A stretch of 64,000 nt of DNA from a bacterium (GTDB lineage Bacteria > Electryoneota > RPQS01), in NCBI GenBank assembly GCA_016721565.1, contig JADKHW010000055.1, positions 37,567-101,566 on the forward strand, written 5' to 3'. This document shows positions 8,889 to 19,108 of the stretch, piece after piece. How positions within the stretch are numbered: the stretch's first letter is position 1; every line of letters begins with the position of its first letter. The notes beneath the pieces were generated by a model. The model saw only the letters and a list, made by a program, of their open reading frames with translations. It had not been told where the DNA came from and searched no databases. The position numbers were made by a program, and so were the translations under genes.

Positions 8889-9326
8889 AGCCGGGTACTT
8901 CCCCAATACTACGTTCTCCATTTGCTGTTTGTGGTATTCGGTCTCTTCGAGCCTTGATTTCACAAGGTCACCGATTGAGATCATTCCCACAAGCCGACCA
9001 TGCTGCAAAATCGGCAGATGGCGGATGCGCTTTTCGGTCATGCGGGACATGGCTTCCTCAACGGAATCATCCGGCGTACCCGTCACCACGTCGCGCGTCA
9101 TGAACTCGCCAACCTGCAATTTCGCCAATTGCCCGGCATTTTTTGAGACCAATCTGAGTATATCGCGCTCGGAGAAAATCCCCGCCAGCACGTTGTCCCC
9201 CGAAAGAATAGCCAGTGCGCCGATATTATGCGACACCAGCATCTCGACTGCTGATAAGACCGGATCGGACTCGTGGGCAGAATAGACCCGCGTTCCTTTC
9301 TCGAATAACACCTCTGATAGCTTCAT
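8886..9326 (-). CDS. CBS-domain protein (tandem CBS pair)
   Basis: The protein has 146 residues and consists of two CBS motifs and little else. The first contains HNIGALAILSGDNVLAGIFSERDILR. The second contains MTRDVVTGTPDDSVEEAM and RIRHLPILQHGRLVGMISIGDLVK. Such pairs bind adenosyl ligands and sense energy state. The start at ATG 9326 is chosen for the GGGAGG site just upstream. An in-frame ATG further up would add an AT-rich, non-domain stretch. The gene stands alone and its stop lies in a repeated hairpin element. Confidence 0.9.
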   Translation of the reverse strand: MKLSEVLFEKGTRVYSAHESDPVLSAVEMLVSHNIGALAILSGDNVLAGIFSERDILRLVSKNAGQLAKLQVGEFMTRDVVTGTPDDSVEEAMSRMTEKRIRHLPILQHGRLVGMISIGDLVKSRLEETEYHKQQMENVVLGKYPA

Positions 9327-9530
9327 CCAAACCTCCCAGTTTGAGACTCTGTCACAATATAGCTTGTGAAAGGTGCGGTTGTCAAGCCTTTTCGGGGGTC
9401 TAAAAAAATATCCTAAAACCTGTTTATAAATGATATACAATCCACATGTTAGCATTCAATTTGTGAATTGTTTAGCGAAGTTTATCATATTCTGTCATCC
9501 GAATTTCGTTGTGTCCCGCCCATTTCGAGG

Positions 9531-9570
9531 CTATATTGTAGGGTAGGGGCGGCAGGCGTGCCGCCCGCCC
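9531..9570. repeat. REP-like palindrome, family R2
   Basis: The sequence ATATTGTAGGG followed by a GGGCGGCA/TGCCGCCC hairpin and CCAATG is the reverse complement of the layout at 41331-41367 (CATAGTG, GGGCGG, loop, CCGTCCCTACAATAT). GTAG at the foot of the palindrome recalls the conserved tetranucleotide of REP sequences. Confidence 0.55.
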
Positions 9571-9580
9571 AATGTTCTAA

Positions 9581-9642
9581 ATTCCGCCGAGCGGGGATTT
9601 AGCGAAGTGCTTGAAAAGCACGTAGCGGTTCCCCGCCGGAAT
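9581..9642. repeat. Compound inverted repeat, REP-like family R3
   Basis: The outer arms ATTCCG...GCGGGGA and TCCCCGC...CGGAAT enclose an inner hairpin GTGCTT-GAAA-AGCAC. Parts of it (CGTGCTTTT..., ATCCCCGC...CGGC...ATT) recur beside the REP-type transposase at 27690-27755. It ends 14 bases before the first of two tandem secreted-protein genes. Confidence 0.5.
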
Positions 9643-9656
9643 CTGAAAGGCCATAT

Positions 9657-11091
9657 ATGCGCCACACATTATTAATCTTCATACTATCCCTTATCCCGCT
9701 ATCAGCGAAGGCCGTGATCCCGCTGCAGTTGCTAACAGAAATTCAGCTCCCGCTGAACAACGGCTGGGACGCACAGTATTTCTACAACGATTCAACTATC
9801 ACTTGGGTTTCGGTCGGCCATCACGACACGCTTTATTATGATCTTGGCGACGGCGCGGGAATGCATGCAATCCAATTACTACCGCCTGATAGCGCACGGG
9901 AAGATTACAGATTCTCCCACTATAAATATCCTGTGATTTTCAAAGATGCTGCATCAACAGACAACCCCGCAGTCGCAGTAGTAGCGGTCTTTGTAGAAGA
10001 CGCGTCGTACTCCTGCCTAACTTATAGTGAAGCATACAGGATTGATCTTACAACAGGTGCAGCACAATCATCAGCATTTTGGGGAGGGAGTACATCATGC
10101 AATCAGTACGTTTATGCAGAGGCGGAAGTCTCATCGCATGAAGTTTGGCCGCCGTTGCCCGCAAACTCACAACGAATCGTAATAGGTTCTACTGGCTGGT
10201 CGGACCGAGATGGTATGGGCGATCACCATAGCAACACTTATTGCGACGCAGTCGCCGTTTACAGCGCTCCTGCGTTCACGAGTTTATCATATCGAGATAG
10301 TTGTACCGCATTTTCAATCCTCCAAGGAACTGCCCAATTCGAGATGGTCGCCGCGGGCGGTGCAAGCTCAAGCTCAAGTTGGCCATGCGGGCAAGGTTGG
10401 AATTACTGTACTCGCGATAGATGCACGAAAGTTCTTTTCTCAGCAACAGGCGCTCAACAATTGCTCTGCGAGGCTGATGTCGAAAACGGCGAGCCACAAA
10501 CGTTTTGTCGTGCAGCATCTTCAATCGCCGGGTCAATCGACGAGAACGGCAGCAAGTACGCAATCATCGACACTGTTTGCTTTGATCCTTACACCGGAAA
10601 CGAAATTTGGACGAACTCTGATTTAATCAATGCTTCCGATGGCTCAGTAGTAGGGTTAAGTTTTCCGACTTCAGATCAACAGAGTTTCTTTGTAGGACAT
10701 TGGCAGTATTTTGAAATATTCGATCCCGCAACAGCAGAACATCTCGGCACAACAGCTCAATTCCAAGGAGAGTTCGTTCGCGCGCTCAACCTTCCGGGCA
10801 AACTTGGTGAGTTCGTAACCTACGACCCGCCAACTCGCACGGTGCGTTTCTACCGCGTAATCCCCGCGCCCGAACGGCTCATCATCACCTACCTTCCACA
10901 GCACAACTACATTTGGCTCGCATGGGATCCCGTCCCCGGTGCAACCGCCTATCGTGTCTGTCGCATGTATCGATTTCAATGAAGTCGGCAATTGCGACGA
11001 CGTATTCACCGTCACCACGACTGCCACACAGTTCACCATCGATCCCAATCGGCCGCAAGAATTTTATACCGTCTCTGCCGTGTTTGAATAG
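9657..11091 (+). CDS. Secreted protein with C-terminal FnIII-like domain, frameshifted near the end
   Basis: The signal peptide MRHTLLIFILSLIPLSAKA leads a 440-residue exported protein. No family is recognised in the body. It probably forms a beta-propeller, with WDAQYFYNDSTITWVSVG near the start. The frame as sequenced stops at 10982 after YRVCRMYRFQ. Moving one frame near 10956-10965 restores a fibronectin type III end (CIDFNEVGNCDDVFTVTT ... QEFYTVSAVFE) stopping at 11091. The downstream gene is a paralogue with nearly the same signal peptide and the opening IPLxLLxE. The pair presumably arose by tandem duplication, and this copy lacks the sorting domain. Confidence 0.7.
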
Positions 11092-11105
11092 CAATTGGAG
11101 CACCC

Positions 11106-12565
11106 ATGCGCCACATATTATTATTTTTCATACTATCCCTAATCCCGCTATCCGCTCAAGCCATCATTCCGCTTGATTTGGTTGCCGAGTTCAACTTACC
11201 CGAGAACACCACAGCCTGGGATGTCCAACATTGGATGGACGACAGCACATTCGGCTGGGCGGCGCTTAGACGCGATACAACAGTACAATATGCACTGCGA
11301 GCGGAGGATGAACCACTATCGTTTGAACTTCCTTTCGCGCTTTTCGATTCAGCAAATTGGAGCCGGCAAGAGTTTCAGGCCATTCACTTAATGAGACTTG
11401 AAGCAAGACCAAATGCGCCGATAATTGCAATTTCAACGGAAATGGCCATTAATAGCGGAGGGATAATCGAGCGCTTTCATATGCTGCATGTTTTTGACCT
11501 TGAGGAACATGATCTACTATACTATAATCGCGCGTTTACTGGATACTATAGCGATTCACAGGGCTGGAACTACGATCAATCCACGGAGCAACTAAGTTCG
11601 TGGCCTCCTGCTCCAGCTTTTGCCAACGCCATATACCGGCAAAATCGTCGGGTTGCAGATCTCGATGCCGCCGGCACAAATCGCCTTGAGATTACCCATT
11701 GGACAAGACGTTTTGACATAATCGACGACTCGCTTTATGTATCTTTTCATCCCGGGCAATTTGATTTCTTCTCGAACACCAATGGGGATTTAGTTTTCAA
11801 TAACTCACTTGAGGGGCAAGAGTCCGATGGATCAGACGACACTTATGGTGAGGTAAGCGTTGAATTCTATGATGCGGAATTAAACCAAACTTTTGAACGC
11901 CTAATTTGCGATACTCCGTGTTTGATTGCGACTCCGTGCGCAATTAACACGAATCTAAATGGTCGTTTTGTCGCAATTGGAAATGTTTTATTCTCAGTTC
12001 CTGCACTTGAGACCATTGATACAATAGAGTGGAATTGCGATTTCACGTTAGCAATTGGTCAAGGCAATTCAGAGCATGTTTGGAGTCAGCACGACGATCG
12101 CTTCCTTGTAAAAGATATTGTTTCAAACTTAAGAGACTCTACCACTTCAATTGGCGGAAACTTCTCAAGGACAATAAAGCACTTCTCGGGCGACGGAGAA
12201 ATTGCCGTGAATGAAGTCGTAAATGGTTCGACGACAAACCGGATTCTCGTTTACAAACCAAACGGACAGATAAGTGGGATAGAAGATAGGAGTCCATCTC
12301 TTTCCTCGTCGTTTACCCTGCAGGTATTTCCCAACCCATTTAACGCAACAACGTCACTCAAAATCGAAGTGTCGCGAGCGGATTCTATGACATTCTACTC
12401 TTTGATGTAACGGGCCGTCAAGTCGCAAAACTGTTTTCGGGCAGAATAGATACGCAACAGACAATTGCCGTCAACGCAGAGCAATTCTCAAGCGGTGTGT
12501 ACTTTGCTCAACTGCGTTCCGGGGAAAGCGCGCTTGCCGCAACAAAGCTCCTGCTTCTGAAATAG
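11106..12565 (+). CDS. Secreted paralogue with C-terminal sorting domain, frameshifted near the end
   Basis: This paralogue begins MRHILLFFILSLIPLSAQA and follows the previous gene by 14 bases. The body again suggests a beta-propeller-like exported protein of unknown function. The sequenced frame stops at 12410 inside the sorting domain, just after FPNPFNATTSLKIEV. A one-base shift near 12372-12380 continues as GFYDILLFDVTGRQVAKLF ... SGVYFAQLRSG ... TKLLLLK and stops at 12565. That is a complete type IX-like C-terminal sorting domain, so the repaired protein (about 485 residues) would be surface-exposed or released. Confidence 0.72.
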
Positions 12566-12593
12566 CTCCTACGTTTGCATAACTTCAATAAGA

Positions 12594-12618
12594 GAGGTCG
12601 TGCCCAACGCACGACCTC
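12594..12618. terminator. Bidirectional terminator hairpin between convergent genes
   Basis: A perfect ten-base-pair stem GAGGTCGTGC/GCACGACCTC with loop CCAAC lies between two genes that converge. The flanking T content is modest on both sides (CTTCTCC and TCTTATT), so efficiency is uncertain. Confidence 0.55.
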
Positions 12619-12635
12619 CTTCTCCTTCAAACATA

Positions 12636-12659
12636 GTGGCAGGTCTTGCCTGCCCTTGT
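12636..12659. repeat. REP-like palindrome, family R2
   Basis: GTGGCAGG-TCTTG-CCTGCC followed by CTTGT. It is preceded by CATA, giving the CATAGTGG start shared with the copy at 41331. It lies just past the repaired stop of the beta-helix gene at 12671. Confidence 0.5.
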
Positions 12660-12670
12660 AAGGAACCTTC

Positions 12671-14290
12671 CTACTTCAACAGCATCAACTTCACGGCCCG
12701 CGCCAGCCCTCATCTGATGTCAATCCGCAAAGTACAACCCGAAGCAACCCCGTCAGCTTTCCACAAAACGGAATGCACCCCAATTCCCTGCCGCTCGCTT
12801 AAAAGCGTCTCAACTTGCCGCCCTAACACATCATAAATCTCAAGCGGGACATTCTGCTCGCGTGTCAGCACATACTCAATTGTCACTGATGAATTGAACG
12901 GATTAGGATATGGATAGCCAAGCGCAAAGGTGATCGGCACATCTGGATCATCCGGTGCCGCGAGAAACAAAGTATCCTCTTCCCACGGCTCATAGAAAAT
13001 TAAAGTATCAACCGTATCGCCCAATCCCTCTGGATTTGACCATTGATTGTACGGCCCCGATGCGTCACCCCAATAGTTGTGCTCGGCAAACCCAGGCTCA
13101 TCGTTGCTAAAGTGATCCACAGCATTGCCTTCATTCCCATGAAAGATGTTTTCACGAAATGTTCCCGTCGAATTTCCGATAAGCATGACCGGTCCACCCG
13201 GAGATGACAGAAACCCATCCGTCGTGTTCTCGATGAAATAGTTTCTGATTGCGCTGAAGTCTCCGAAATCGCTAATAAAAACTCCTGCGTCCTGTCTGCG
13301 ATGGTTTCGCAGGAAAAGATTTCCCGTGACGTCTCCTGTGATATTCTCTTGCGTTGTCAGAGCAATAAGGTGAAGGCCCCCGTATCCATTAATTGTTGAT
13401 GTATGGGAAATGACGCTGCGTTGAAATGAAACTGAACTGTTTGCCGCCCAACCTCCATCAATTTCAAGAAATGAAAATCCACACTGGTTTGAATCAAATA
13501 GGCAGGAGTCACAGGTCAAATGCACTACAGAATTATTTTGTGCCACCCGAAATCCCGATAGGAATCGATTTGATGAAGCGCTACACTCTGTTAACTCAAT
13601 CTCAGAATCTCCATGAATTCCAAAAAGGTCTGGTAGTGTATTGCCACCAATATCGCGAATCAATACATCGCGAAGCCAAGCCGAACAATTTTCCGTACTG
13701 AAGATACTCCCTGACGCATTGCAATGAACAATACTTGTTGATCTCATTGCTACCGACGTATGGTAGAAGCTTATGAACGCACCCGTCCCGCCATGACAGT
13801 CAAGGAAACGAACAGCACTAATCTCTGCAGAACCGTTCTCAATATTCAGGACCCCACTTCCACCGCCACCTATAGAGTCAAACAAACATTGTGTTATAAT
13901 GAGAGTTCGATTTTGACAACTAATCCCGCCTGATTGTGTTACACCTGATAAAGATTCGCCCACAAAGCGTAATCCGTCAATATTCAGTGTGTCGGCAAGA
14001 GTGTTATTGGGCGCGTATATTGATGCTGATCCCAATGGTGCTTGTATGGTTGTTATCGCAATCTGGCTACTGTCATTTGAGAGAATGAAGTTGCTTGCGA
14101 GGGTTACGTAGTAATCTGGCGCTGTTAGAACCTCGTAGTATCTTCCGGGCGCAATCAATATCGTATCTGTTCGCTCGCTTTCGACCAATGCAAGTTGGAT
14201 ACTCGCATATTCTCCTGGGACGTTCCTTATTTCTGCGGCTACAATTGCGTTAAAAAATAGCAGAAAAAGTGATGAGTAGTACAGTCTCAC
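12671..14290 (-). CDS. Secreted parallel beta-helix protein with damaged sorting domain
   Basis: The exported protein has signal peptide MRLYYSSLFLLFFNAIVAA. Then comes the start typical of right-handed beta-helix proteins, VPGEYASIQLALVESERTDTILIAPGRYYE, and many short repeats such as CLFDS, ILIRD and FRENIFHGNEG. The end has the sorting domain YPNPFNSSVTIEYVL and LGRQVETLL. As sequenced the frame ends at 12710 with ASGCTLRIDIR. Shifting frame near GGTTGTAC, GCGGATTG and GGGCCGTG recovers SGLYFA, LTSDEGWRG and VKLMLLK, stopping at 12671, so at least three small indels are needed. Function is unknown, perhaps adhesion or polysaccharide binding. Confidence 0.72.
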
Positions 14291-14298
14291 TAAAACAA

Positions 14299-14711
14299 CC
14301 TATTCACACGTTTTCTTACAAGTGTTTCCCGAAGCTGGTGAATACACTCTGAAATCAATGCTCGTTGAATTAGAAGAGCAGTTATTGACACAAGCTTTTA
14401 CTTTGCTTTTGACAATTATTTCGTGCGCTGCATCTGTGAAAAAACCCTGAATAGTCTAAGTTTCCGCAACCACACCGAGTGTCTGTATACATTAAAGCAG
14501 TGTCCAAGTATATCTCCATGTCACACTGTTCGATTCTCCGCCAGCATCCCAATGCACCCAGAGGCCTGTAATTTCGTTTCCAGTTGTATTCCACAGAATT
14601 CTGAGTCCAGTTCGCATCACACGGAGTGTCATGCATTGTCACGCAAATCGGATTCTGTGCAAACGCATTGATTGCTAACATAAACGCTGTGATCAATAAT
14701 AGTTTCTTCAT
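14299..14711 (-). CDS. Small secreted Cys-rich protein, homopolymer frameshift
   Basis: The signal peptide MKKLLLITAFMLAINAFA precedes a mature domain rich in cysteine (ICVTM, DTPCDAN, GCWRR, EQCDME, RCGCGN). The sequenced frame ends at 14382. The run of six Ts in the coding strand (14437-14445 region) looks one base off. In the next frame the protein continues FTDAAHEIIVKSKVKACVNN ... TCKKTCE to a stop at 14299. The repaired length is about 136 residues with about ten cysteines, likely disulphide-bonded. I do not recognise a family. Confidence 0.65.
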
Positions 14712-14847
14712 CGCAACCTCCGTTTAGAAAATAACATGCCGCGCATCCCCGGCGGCTTGAGTTGCTACTACTAAATCAAAAAAAAAACTGAAGATGTCAA
14801 GAGTTCAGGCGAGATTATAAAAATCCCTTCCTCACCCCCCTTCCCAC

Positions 14848-14981
14848 GCCTCCCCACTTTTCCTCCAAAATTCGTAACTTCAATGCCAAAACCCTATAAT
14901 CATAAATTGAACAAATACTTATAAAAATTCGTCTTTTTTGAAACAAACGCTTGACACAGCCGTTATAATAGTGTATATTAT
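14848..14981 (+). repeat. 134-bp intergenic repeat, copy 1
   Basis: This block aligns without gaps, apart from one base at its end, to 37191-37325, with about three quarters of positions identical by eye. Shared parts include GCCTCCCCACTTTTCCTCC, TTCAATGCCAAAAC, CTATAAT, TTGAACAAA, GAAACAAA and TTGACACA, and it ends in TGTATATTA. Both copies lie between a reverse-strand terminator and the start of a reverse-strand secreted-protein gene. Confidence 0.75.
14951..14979 (+). promoter_or_regulatory. Near-consensus sigma-70 promoter within the repeat
   Basis: TTGACA, a 17-base spacer and TATATT lie on the forward strand. No gene follows in that direction before the 15057-15090 hairpin, so the product would be a short RNA of about 100 bases, antisense to the end of the protease transcript. 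The same arrangement occurs in the other repeat copy. Confidence 0.6.
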
Positions 14982-15056
14982 GTGCATACTTTGCTACCCC
15001 CCTCCGGCCCGCCTTTCCTATTTCCCGTTTCCCATTTCTGATTTTAGCCGTTTCGC

Positions 15057-15090
15057 CAAAAAACGCGGCGACCAATTAAGGCCGCCGCGT
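15057..15090 (-). terminator. Terminator of the protease gene
   Basis: The hairpin ACGCGGCGaCC/GGcCGCCGCGT runs into six Ts on the reverse strand. An almost identical hairpin ends the hydrolase gene at 37349-37384. Confidence 0.8.
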
Positions 15091-15110
15091 AAATTCAAAA
15101 GCGCAAGCGA

Positions 15111-15144
15111 AGCGCACTGGGTCCAGCGTCACGCTGGGCGGTTA
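15111..15144 (-). repeat. Stop-codon hairpin element, copy 2 (protease gene)
   Basis: On the reverse strand the TAA stop of the protease is followed by CCGC, the palindrome CCAGCGTGACGCTGG (15123-15137), ACCCAG and TGCGC. The palindrome and the ACCCA tail recur at the stops at 37413 and 58683. Confidence 0.78.
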
Positions 15145-17506
15145 GGGTTGGTAACCTACCACTGTATAATAACGTTGCGAATCAGCCGTTGCTCCGCCGA
15201 CAATAGTGTAAGAGTTCTGATCCGTTTCATCGACAAGCGTTTGCAATGGATCGTTAACGTCAGTTGAAGTGTACACGCGGTACATCGGATTCTCGTCTGC
15301 CAACCAGCGCAGCATCACATCTTCACCGTCAACGAAAATCGTCAGCTCTTCCGGTATAGTCACCGTACTTAGTTCTCCAACTGCTTGCACGAGTATGTCG
15401 TCAAGATACCAGCCCTCTTTGTTACCTGCGGCATCTGAACCAAAACGGAATCGAAGTTGCACGTTAGATCCTGCGTATGCTGAAAGATCAACCGTTCTTT
15501 GCGCCCACGCTGGAACTGAATCAGACCAACACGGAAGTCCGGGCATCGGCCCGGTCACAGGATTGCCGCCGCCGCGCAAAATGCGGAACGTTTCAGTATA
15601 ACCACCCGTCGGCGTGACTTGCGTAAACGCGCCGCCGTTCATAGCAATTTCCAGAATGCCGCCGTCATAAGCCGAGTCCGGAAACGCCGCAGACACTTCG
15701 CCTTCCATCCCCATCCAGAACGTCAAGCTGGCGCTTGCAGGCAGATTGTTCAACACGGGTGACAACAAACGCGCGTCATTTAGAGCCTGATAAGTTCCAG
15801 TCGTCGTCGAGCCACACTTGTAGCTATGCGTCGTCGTGTGTGCGCGCTCCGTCGAAATGTGCCAATCATCCACCCACGTTCCGCCGGCGCTGCTGTGCGT
15901 CCAACCCGGCGCGCCCGTTTCAAAATCCTCATTCAGTACCGTGATAATCGGCAGAGCTATTAATTGGCTAACAACATAAGTTGTATCGCCTTCAGTGATA
16001 GTGACTCCAAAAAGCGTATCAGATTGGTACCCGAATTTGCTAATTGCAAGATCATATGTTACACCATCTGGCAGTGGGATAATAAACTGGCCAGCAATAT
16101 TTGTAGTTGCGCTATTCGATTCTCCAATTACTTGTACAGTCGCGTCTGGAATTCCAGTATTTTCCTCAGTTATTACAATACCAGAAACAAATCCACCGGC
16201 CTGCGGATCAAATCCGTCCAGCGTCATCACACCCGAGTTTGTCGGATCCAAATGCGCGCGCAAACCGTTCGTCATCGAAAGCGAAAACTTGCCGAAGTAG
16301 TCGTCAATGTTATTTGAACAGCTCGCCGTACCACCGTGCAATTGTCCGGTGATGCGATGATTCTGATCAAACAACGGCGATCCCGAAGAACCCGGCTCAG
16401 TCGTGCCGTCATCCCAAGCCAAAATTCTCCAATGCGAATTAGCCGGAGTTCCCGACCACGTATTCGACTGCGGCGCGTTGTTGTCAAACGTAATCTTCTT
16501 AATGTCGCCGCTCGGGTGATGAATACAAACCGAACTCGTCGAAGCCACGTCGTTGGCATTCCATCCGCTAAAATACGGATTGTAAGCCAGCGGAGCCGCG
16601 CTGTTCATGCGCACGAGATAAACGTCAGAAGCGCTGCTATTGAAAATCTGTGTACAGCCTGCAACAGTCTGATTTGTCGGACCATCCACATTCGGGCAAC
16701 CGGGGCTTTCATAATTGAACATGAAAATCGTCGTGGTGGCCGGACCGCAATGGTTGGCTGTCAACACGAACGGCGTGCCCGTTGTTCGTGTTGTTAATCA
16801 ATGATCCCGAGCAGAAACGGAAGCGCCACCAAGTGAGCAGCATCACCACGCCGCGCTTTTGATCTTGCCACAACGCGCCTTCAGGGCAATTCGCATTGTT
16901 GTTGCAAGTGCCGCTCTCGCCGAATGCGTCCAGCGGATTGTTCGCGCGTCCAAACAGATTGCGATACGCGTGAATCACGGATGAAACCGAAATCACGCTC
17001 TGTCCCATCGCTTCGGCAGGCTCAAAATACTCCAGCGTAATCGCGTCGCCGGGAACGGGCTGCGTCGCAAACTCATGTGTCGGCAGTTCGTTGGCTTCGG
17101 TGAATGAACCAATCACATAGTCGTAATTGTCATTGTAAACAAAGAACCGCCCACCTTCGGGCAAATCAAATTGGTCAAACACCATGTTGATCGAATAGGC
17201 GCCGCGCGATTCAATTCTCAGTCTCCACACACGGCCATCCTTGGCGTCTGTCCAAGTGCCGCTGTTGTTCAAATTGAAATTCACGTCATGCGGATAACCG
17301 AAGCGCAGCGGAACATCTTTGCTTTCGGTTTCATCTTCAGCCAACAGCGTTGCCGCATCCACAGCAGGCAAACTGCGTGTAGCAGGCGCGTCAAGCGCGG
17401 CCATGTTCAAACTGGCGGGAGCGCCGCCTTGTGACACCTGTGCAAAGCTTGTCGAAACCAAGCAGCACATTGTCAGTAAAAAAAGAACAGTAAGGGACCG
17501 TTTCAT
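15142..17506 (-). CDS. Secreted lysyl-endopeptidase-like serine protease, one frameshift
   Basis: The signal peptide MKRSLTVLFLLTMCCLVSTSFA is followed by a propeptide-like region and a chymotrypsin-fold domain. It has the catalytic His in FVLTANHC, Asp in SASDVYLVRM and Ser in EPGSSGSPLFD, as in bacterial lysyl endopeptidases. Downstream come a carboxypeptidase-regulatory-like beta-sandwich (VSGIVITEENTGIPDATVQV), a jelly-roll-like domain (EDFETGAPGWTHSSAGG ... EGWYLDDILV) and a short FnIII end. An extra G in the GGG run near 16783 splits the gene. Removing it joins NNG to TPFVLTANHC. The start is ATG 17506, behind CGGAGAC. No sorting domain is present; its mode of export is unclear. Confidence 0.85.
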
Positions 17507-17571
17507 CGTATTGTCTCCGTTTGCAAATAGGATCATAATAAATGATCGTGTTATGAATAGAGTAAAGTTGT

Positions 17572-18474
17572 TTAAGTTCGCTTAAAATTTACTAAAGCAA
17601 TTCCGCCGATAATCAGCGCGCCGCCCAGCACAATATCCCAGTGCAGCGGCTCATCCAGAAAAATCACACCAAGTAATACCGCAGTCGGCGGAAACACAAA
17701 CGTCACAATGGACGTGCGCGTCGCGCCCCATCGATTCATCAAATAGAACCACGCCACCGTGGACAAACCCATTCCCAAAATCCCCATCCACGCGCACGCC
17801 AGCCATGTCATGGGCAATTGCGGAATCTTGAACGGCGCTTCAAAGATTGCAGCCATGATGATGATAAAAATCATGCCGCCCATAATCAATGGGAATCCCA
17901 TCTGATACGGATGCACGCCGCGCAAGAACTTTCGCTGTGAAACCGTACTGCCCGCATAAAGGAAGGTTGCGGTGATCATCGCGGCTTGTCCGATCACGTC
18001 ATGCGTCGCGCCGAAGTCGGGATTCATCAAAATATAAATTCCCGCAATTCCCGAAAGCAGTCCTAAGAATTTCGGAACCGTGAACTTCTCATCGTGCAAA
18101 AAGAAATGCGCCATGAGCATCGTCCAGAGCGGCATCGTGGCATTCAAGACTCCGGCCAGGCCTGAATCAATCCGCGTTTCCGCAAATCCGATTAAACTAA
18201 TCGGAGCCGCGACACTCGTGATTCCCAAAAAGAACGGCAGCCAAAATTCTTTGCCCGACCATTTGAGATCAAACTTCTTCCACTTGACGATGACCCATGT
18301 AATCGCGAGACCGAAAATGAGCCGCCAACTCACCATGGTCATCGGCCCGATTTCGCGCAAGGCCAGTTTGATCCACAAAAACGACGTACCCCAAGCCAGA
18401 CAGCCAAGGTACAAGAACACCAGCCACTGTCTCAAGAAAACTCCCCTTTGCCCGCTCGTGCGGGTTTGCTCCAC
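17572..18474 (-). CDS. EamA/DMT-superfamily transporter
   Basis: The 300-residue protein contains about ten hydrophobic segments in two EamA halves, with WGTSFLWIKLALREIGPM near the start and WGATRTSIVTFVFPPTAVLLG in the second half. The family exports amino acids, metabolites or nucleotide sugars. The substrate cannot be told from sequence. A second, different EamA gene lies at 62862. Confidence 0.9.
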   Translation of the reverse strand: MEQTRTSGQRGVFLRQWLVFLYLGCLAWGTSFLWIKLALREIGPMTMVSWRLIFGLAITWVIVKWKKFDLKWSGKEFWLPFFLGITSVAAPISLIGFAETRIDSGLAGVLNATMPLWTMLMAHFFLHDEKFTVPKFLGLLSGIAGIYILMNPDFGATHDVIGQAAMITATFLYAGSTVSQRKFLRGVHPYQMGFPLIMGGMIFIIIMAAIFEAPFKIPQLPMTWLACAWMGILGMGLSTVAWFYLMNRWGATRTSIVTFVFPPTAVLLGVIFLDEPLHWDIVLGGALIIGGIALVNFKRT

Positions 18475-18651
18475 GAACCCTCAGGACTAAGCTATAAGAT
18501 AACATGCTTCTTGCCCCTTTGCAACTCTGCTTGTGAAATTCACTACAGGGCGCGTCGGGCGGGGCCGAACTGTTGGATGTTGGGAACATCGTGCGCAATT
18601 TCGCCTTGAAAATTTGCACGCCCGACTTCGAAATCTTGCACATCAGCCAAC

Positions 18652-18683
18652 AAAAAAGCCCCGCAAGTCAATGCAGGGCCTTT
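18652..18683 (-). terminator. Terminator of the VOC gene
   Basis: The hairpin GGCCCTGCA...TGCGGGGC is followed by six Ts on the reverse strand, about 20 bases after the stop. Confidence 0.8.
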
Positions 18684-18703
18684 ACAATCAACATTCTACG
18701 ATT

Positions 18704-19063
18704 TTACGCAGGCATTTCGTTCTCAACCAAGCCAATCAAGTTGCCTGACGGATCTTTGAACAAAGCCATGATGACCATCCCGGGAATAACAGTGCGCTCC
18801 ATGACAGTCGAACCTCCGTTCTTGGCAATTTCGGCCAACATCGGGTCAATCTTATCTACGGCGATGTAAACGGTCACATTAGGCGCGCCGCCGGGTTCGT
18901 AACCGCTGATACCGCCGCCGATGCTCTTTTCTTCCGCCGCGACGAGTCCGTATTGCATCGGATTGTTCGCGTCAATCTTCCAGCCGAACATCTTGCTGTA
19001 AAACGATTGCAGTTGCGCGCCGTCATGTCCGGTGATTTCAAAATGTACAACAGGCATTCCCAT
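18704..19063 (-). CDS. VOC-family (glyoxalase-like) protein
   Basis: The 119-residue single-domain protein opens with PVVHFEITGHDGAQLQSFYS and FGWKID, and ends with MERTVIPGMVIMALFKDPSGNLIGLVE, the beta-alpha-beta-beta-beta pattern of vicinal-oxygen-chelate enzymes. The metal-site residues His7 and the C-terminal Glu appear kept. Members act in glyoxal detoxification or antibiotic resistance, and the substrate here is unknown. The ribosome site AGGAGGG supports ATG 19063. Confidence 0.85.
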   Translation of the reverse strand: MGMPVVHFEITGHDGAQLQSFYSKMFGWKIDANNPMQYGLVAAEEKSIGGGISGYEPGGAPNVTVYIAVDKIDPMLAEIAKNGGSTVMERTVIPGMVIMALFKDPSGNLIGLVENEMPA

Positions 19064-19108
19064 CGTGAGTCCCTCCTAAATGAATATTGAAAAAGAAATT
19101 GAAAAGTG

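Larger units (their letters stand above)
9327..9656. other. Intergenic region with two large palindromes
   Basis: This gap between divergent genes holds an AT-rich stretch next to the CBS gene (TTTATAAATGATATACAAT, a likely promoter area). It also holds a GC-rich palindrome at 9547-9566 (GGGCGGCA/TGCCGCCC) and a long compound palindrome at 9581-9642. No open frame looks coding. Confidence 0.6.
14712..15141. other. Intergenic region holding a 134-bp repeat, terminator and stop-codon hairpin
   Basis: Going from the small secreted gene to the protease gene, this gap contains a possible reverse-strand promoter (TTGACA about 14796, followed by a ten-T stretch). It also holds the intergenic repeat with a forward promoter (14848-14981), a terminator for the protease gene (15057-15090) and the stop-codon hairpin element. 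No coding frame is convincing. Confidence 0.65.

Noticed and set aside
14815..15075. Reverse-strand open frame of 86 residues with a similar segment at 37104-37349
   Set aside because: The shared residues follow from the shared intergenic DNA repeat. There is no common start, frame length or ribosome site.
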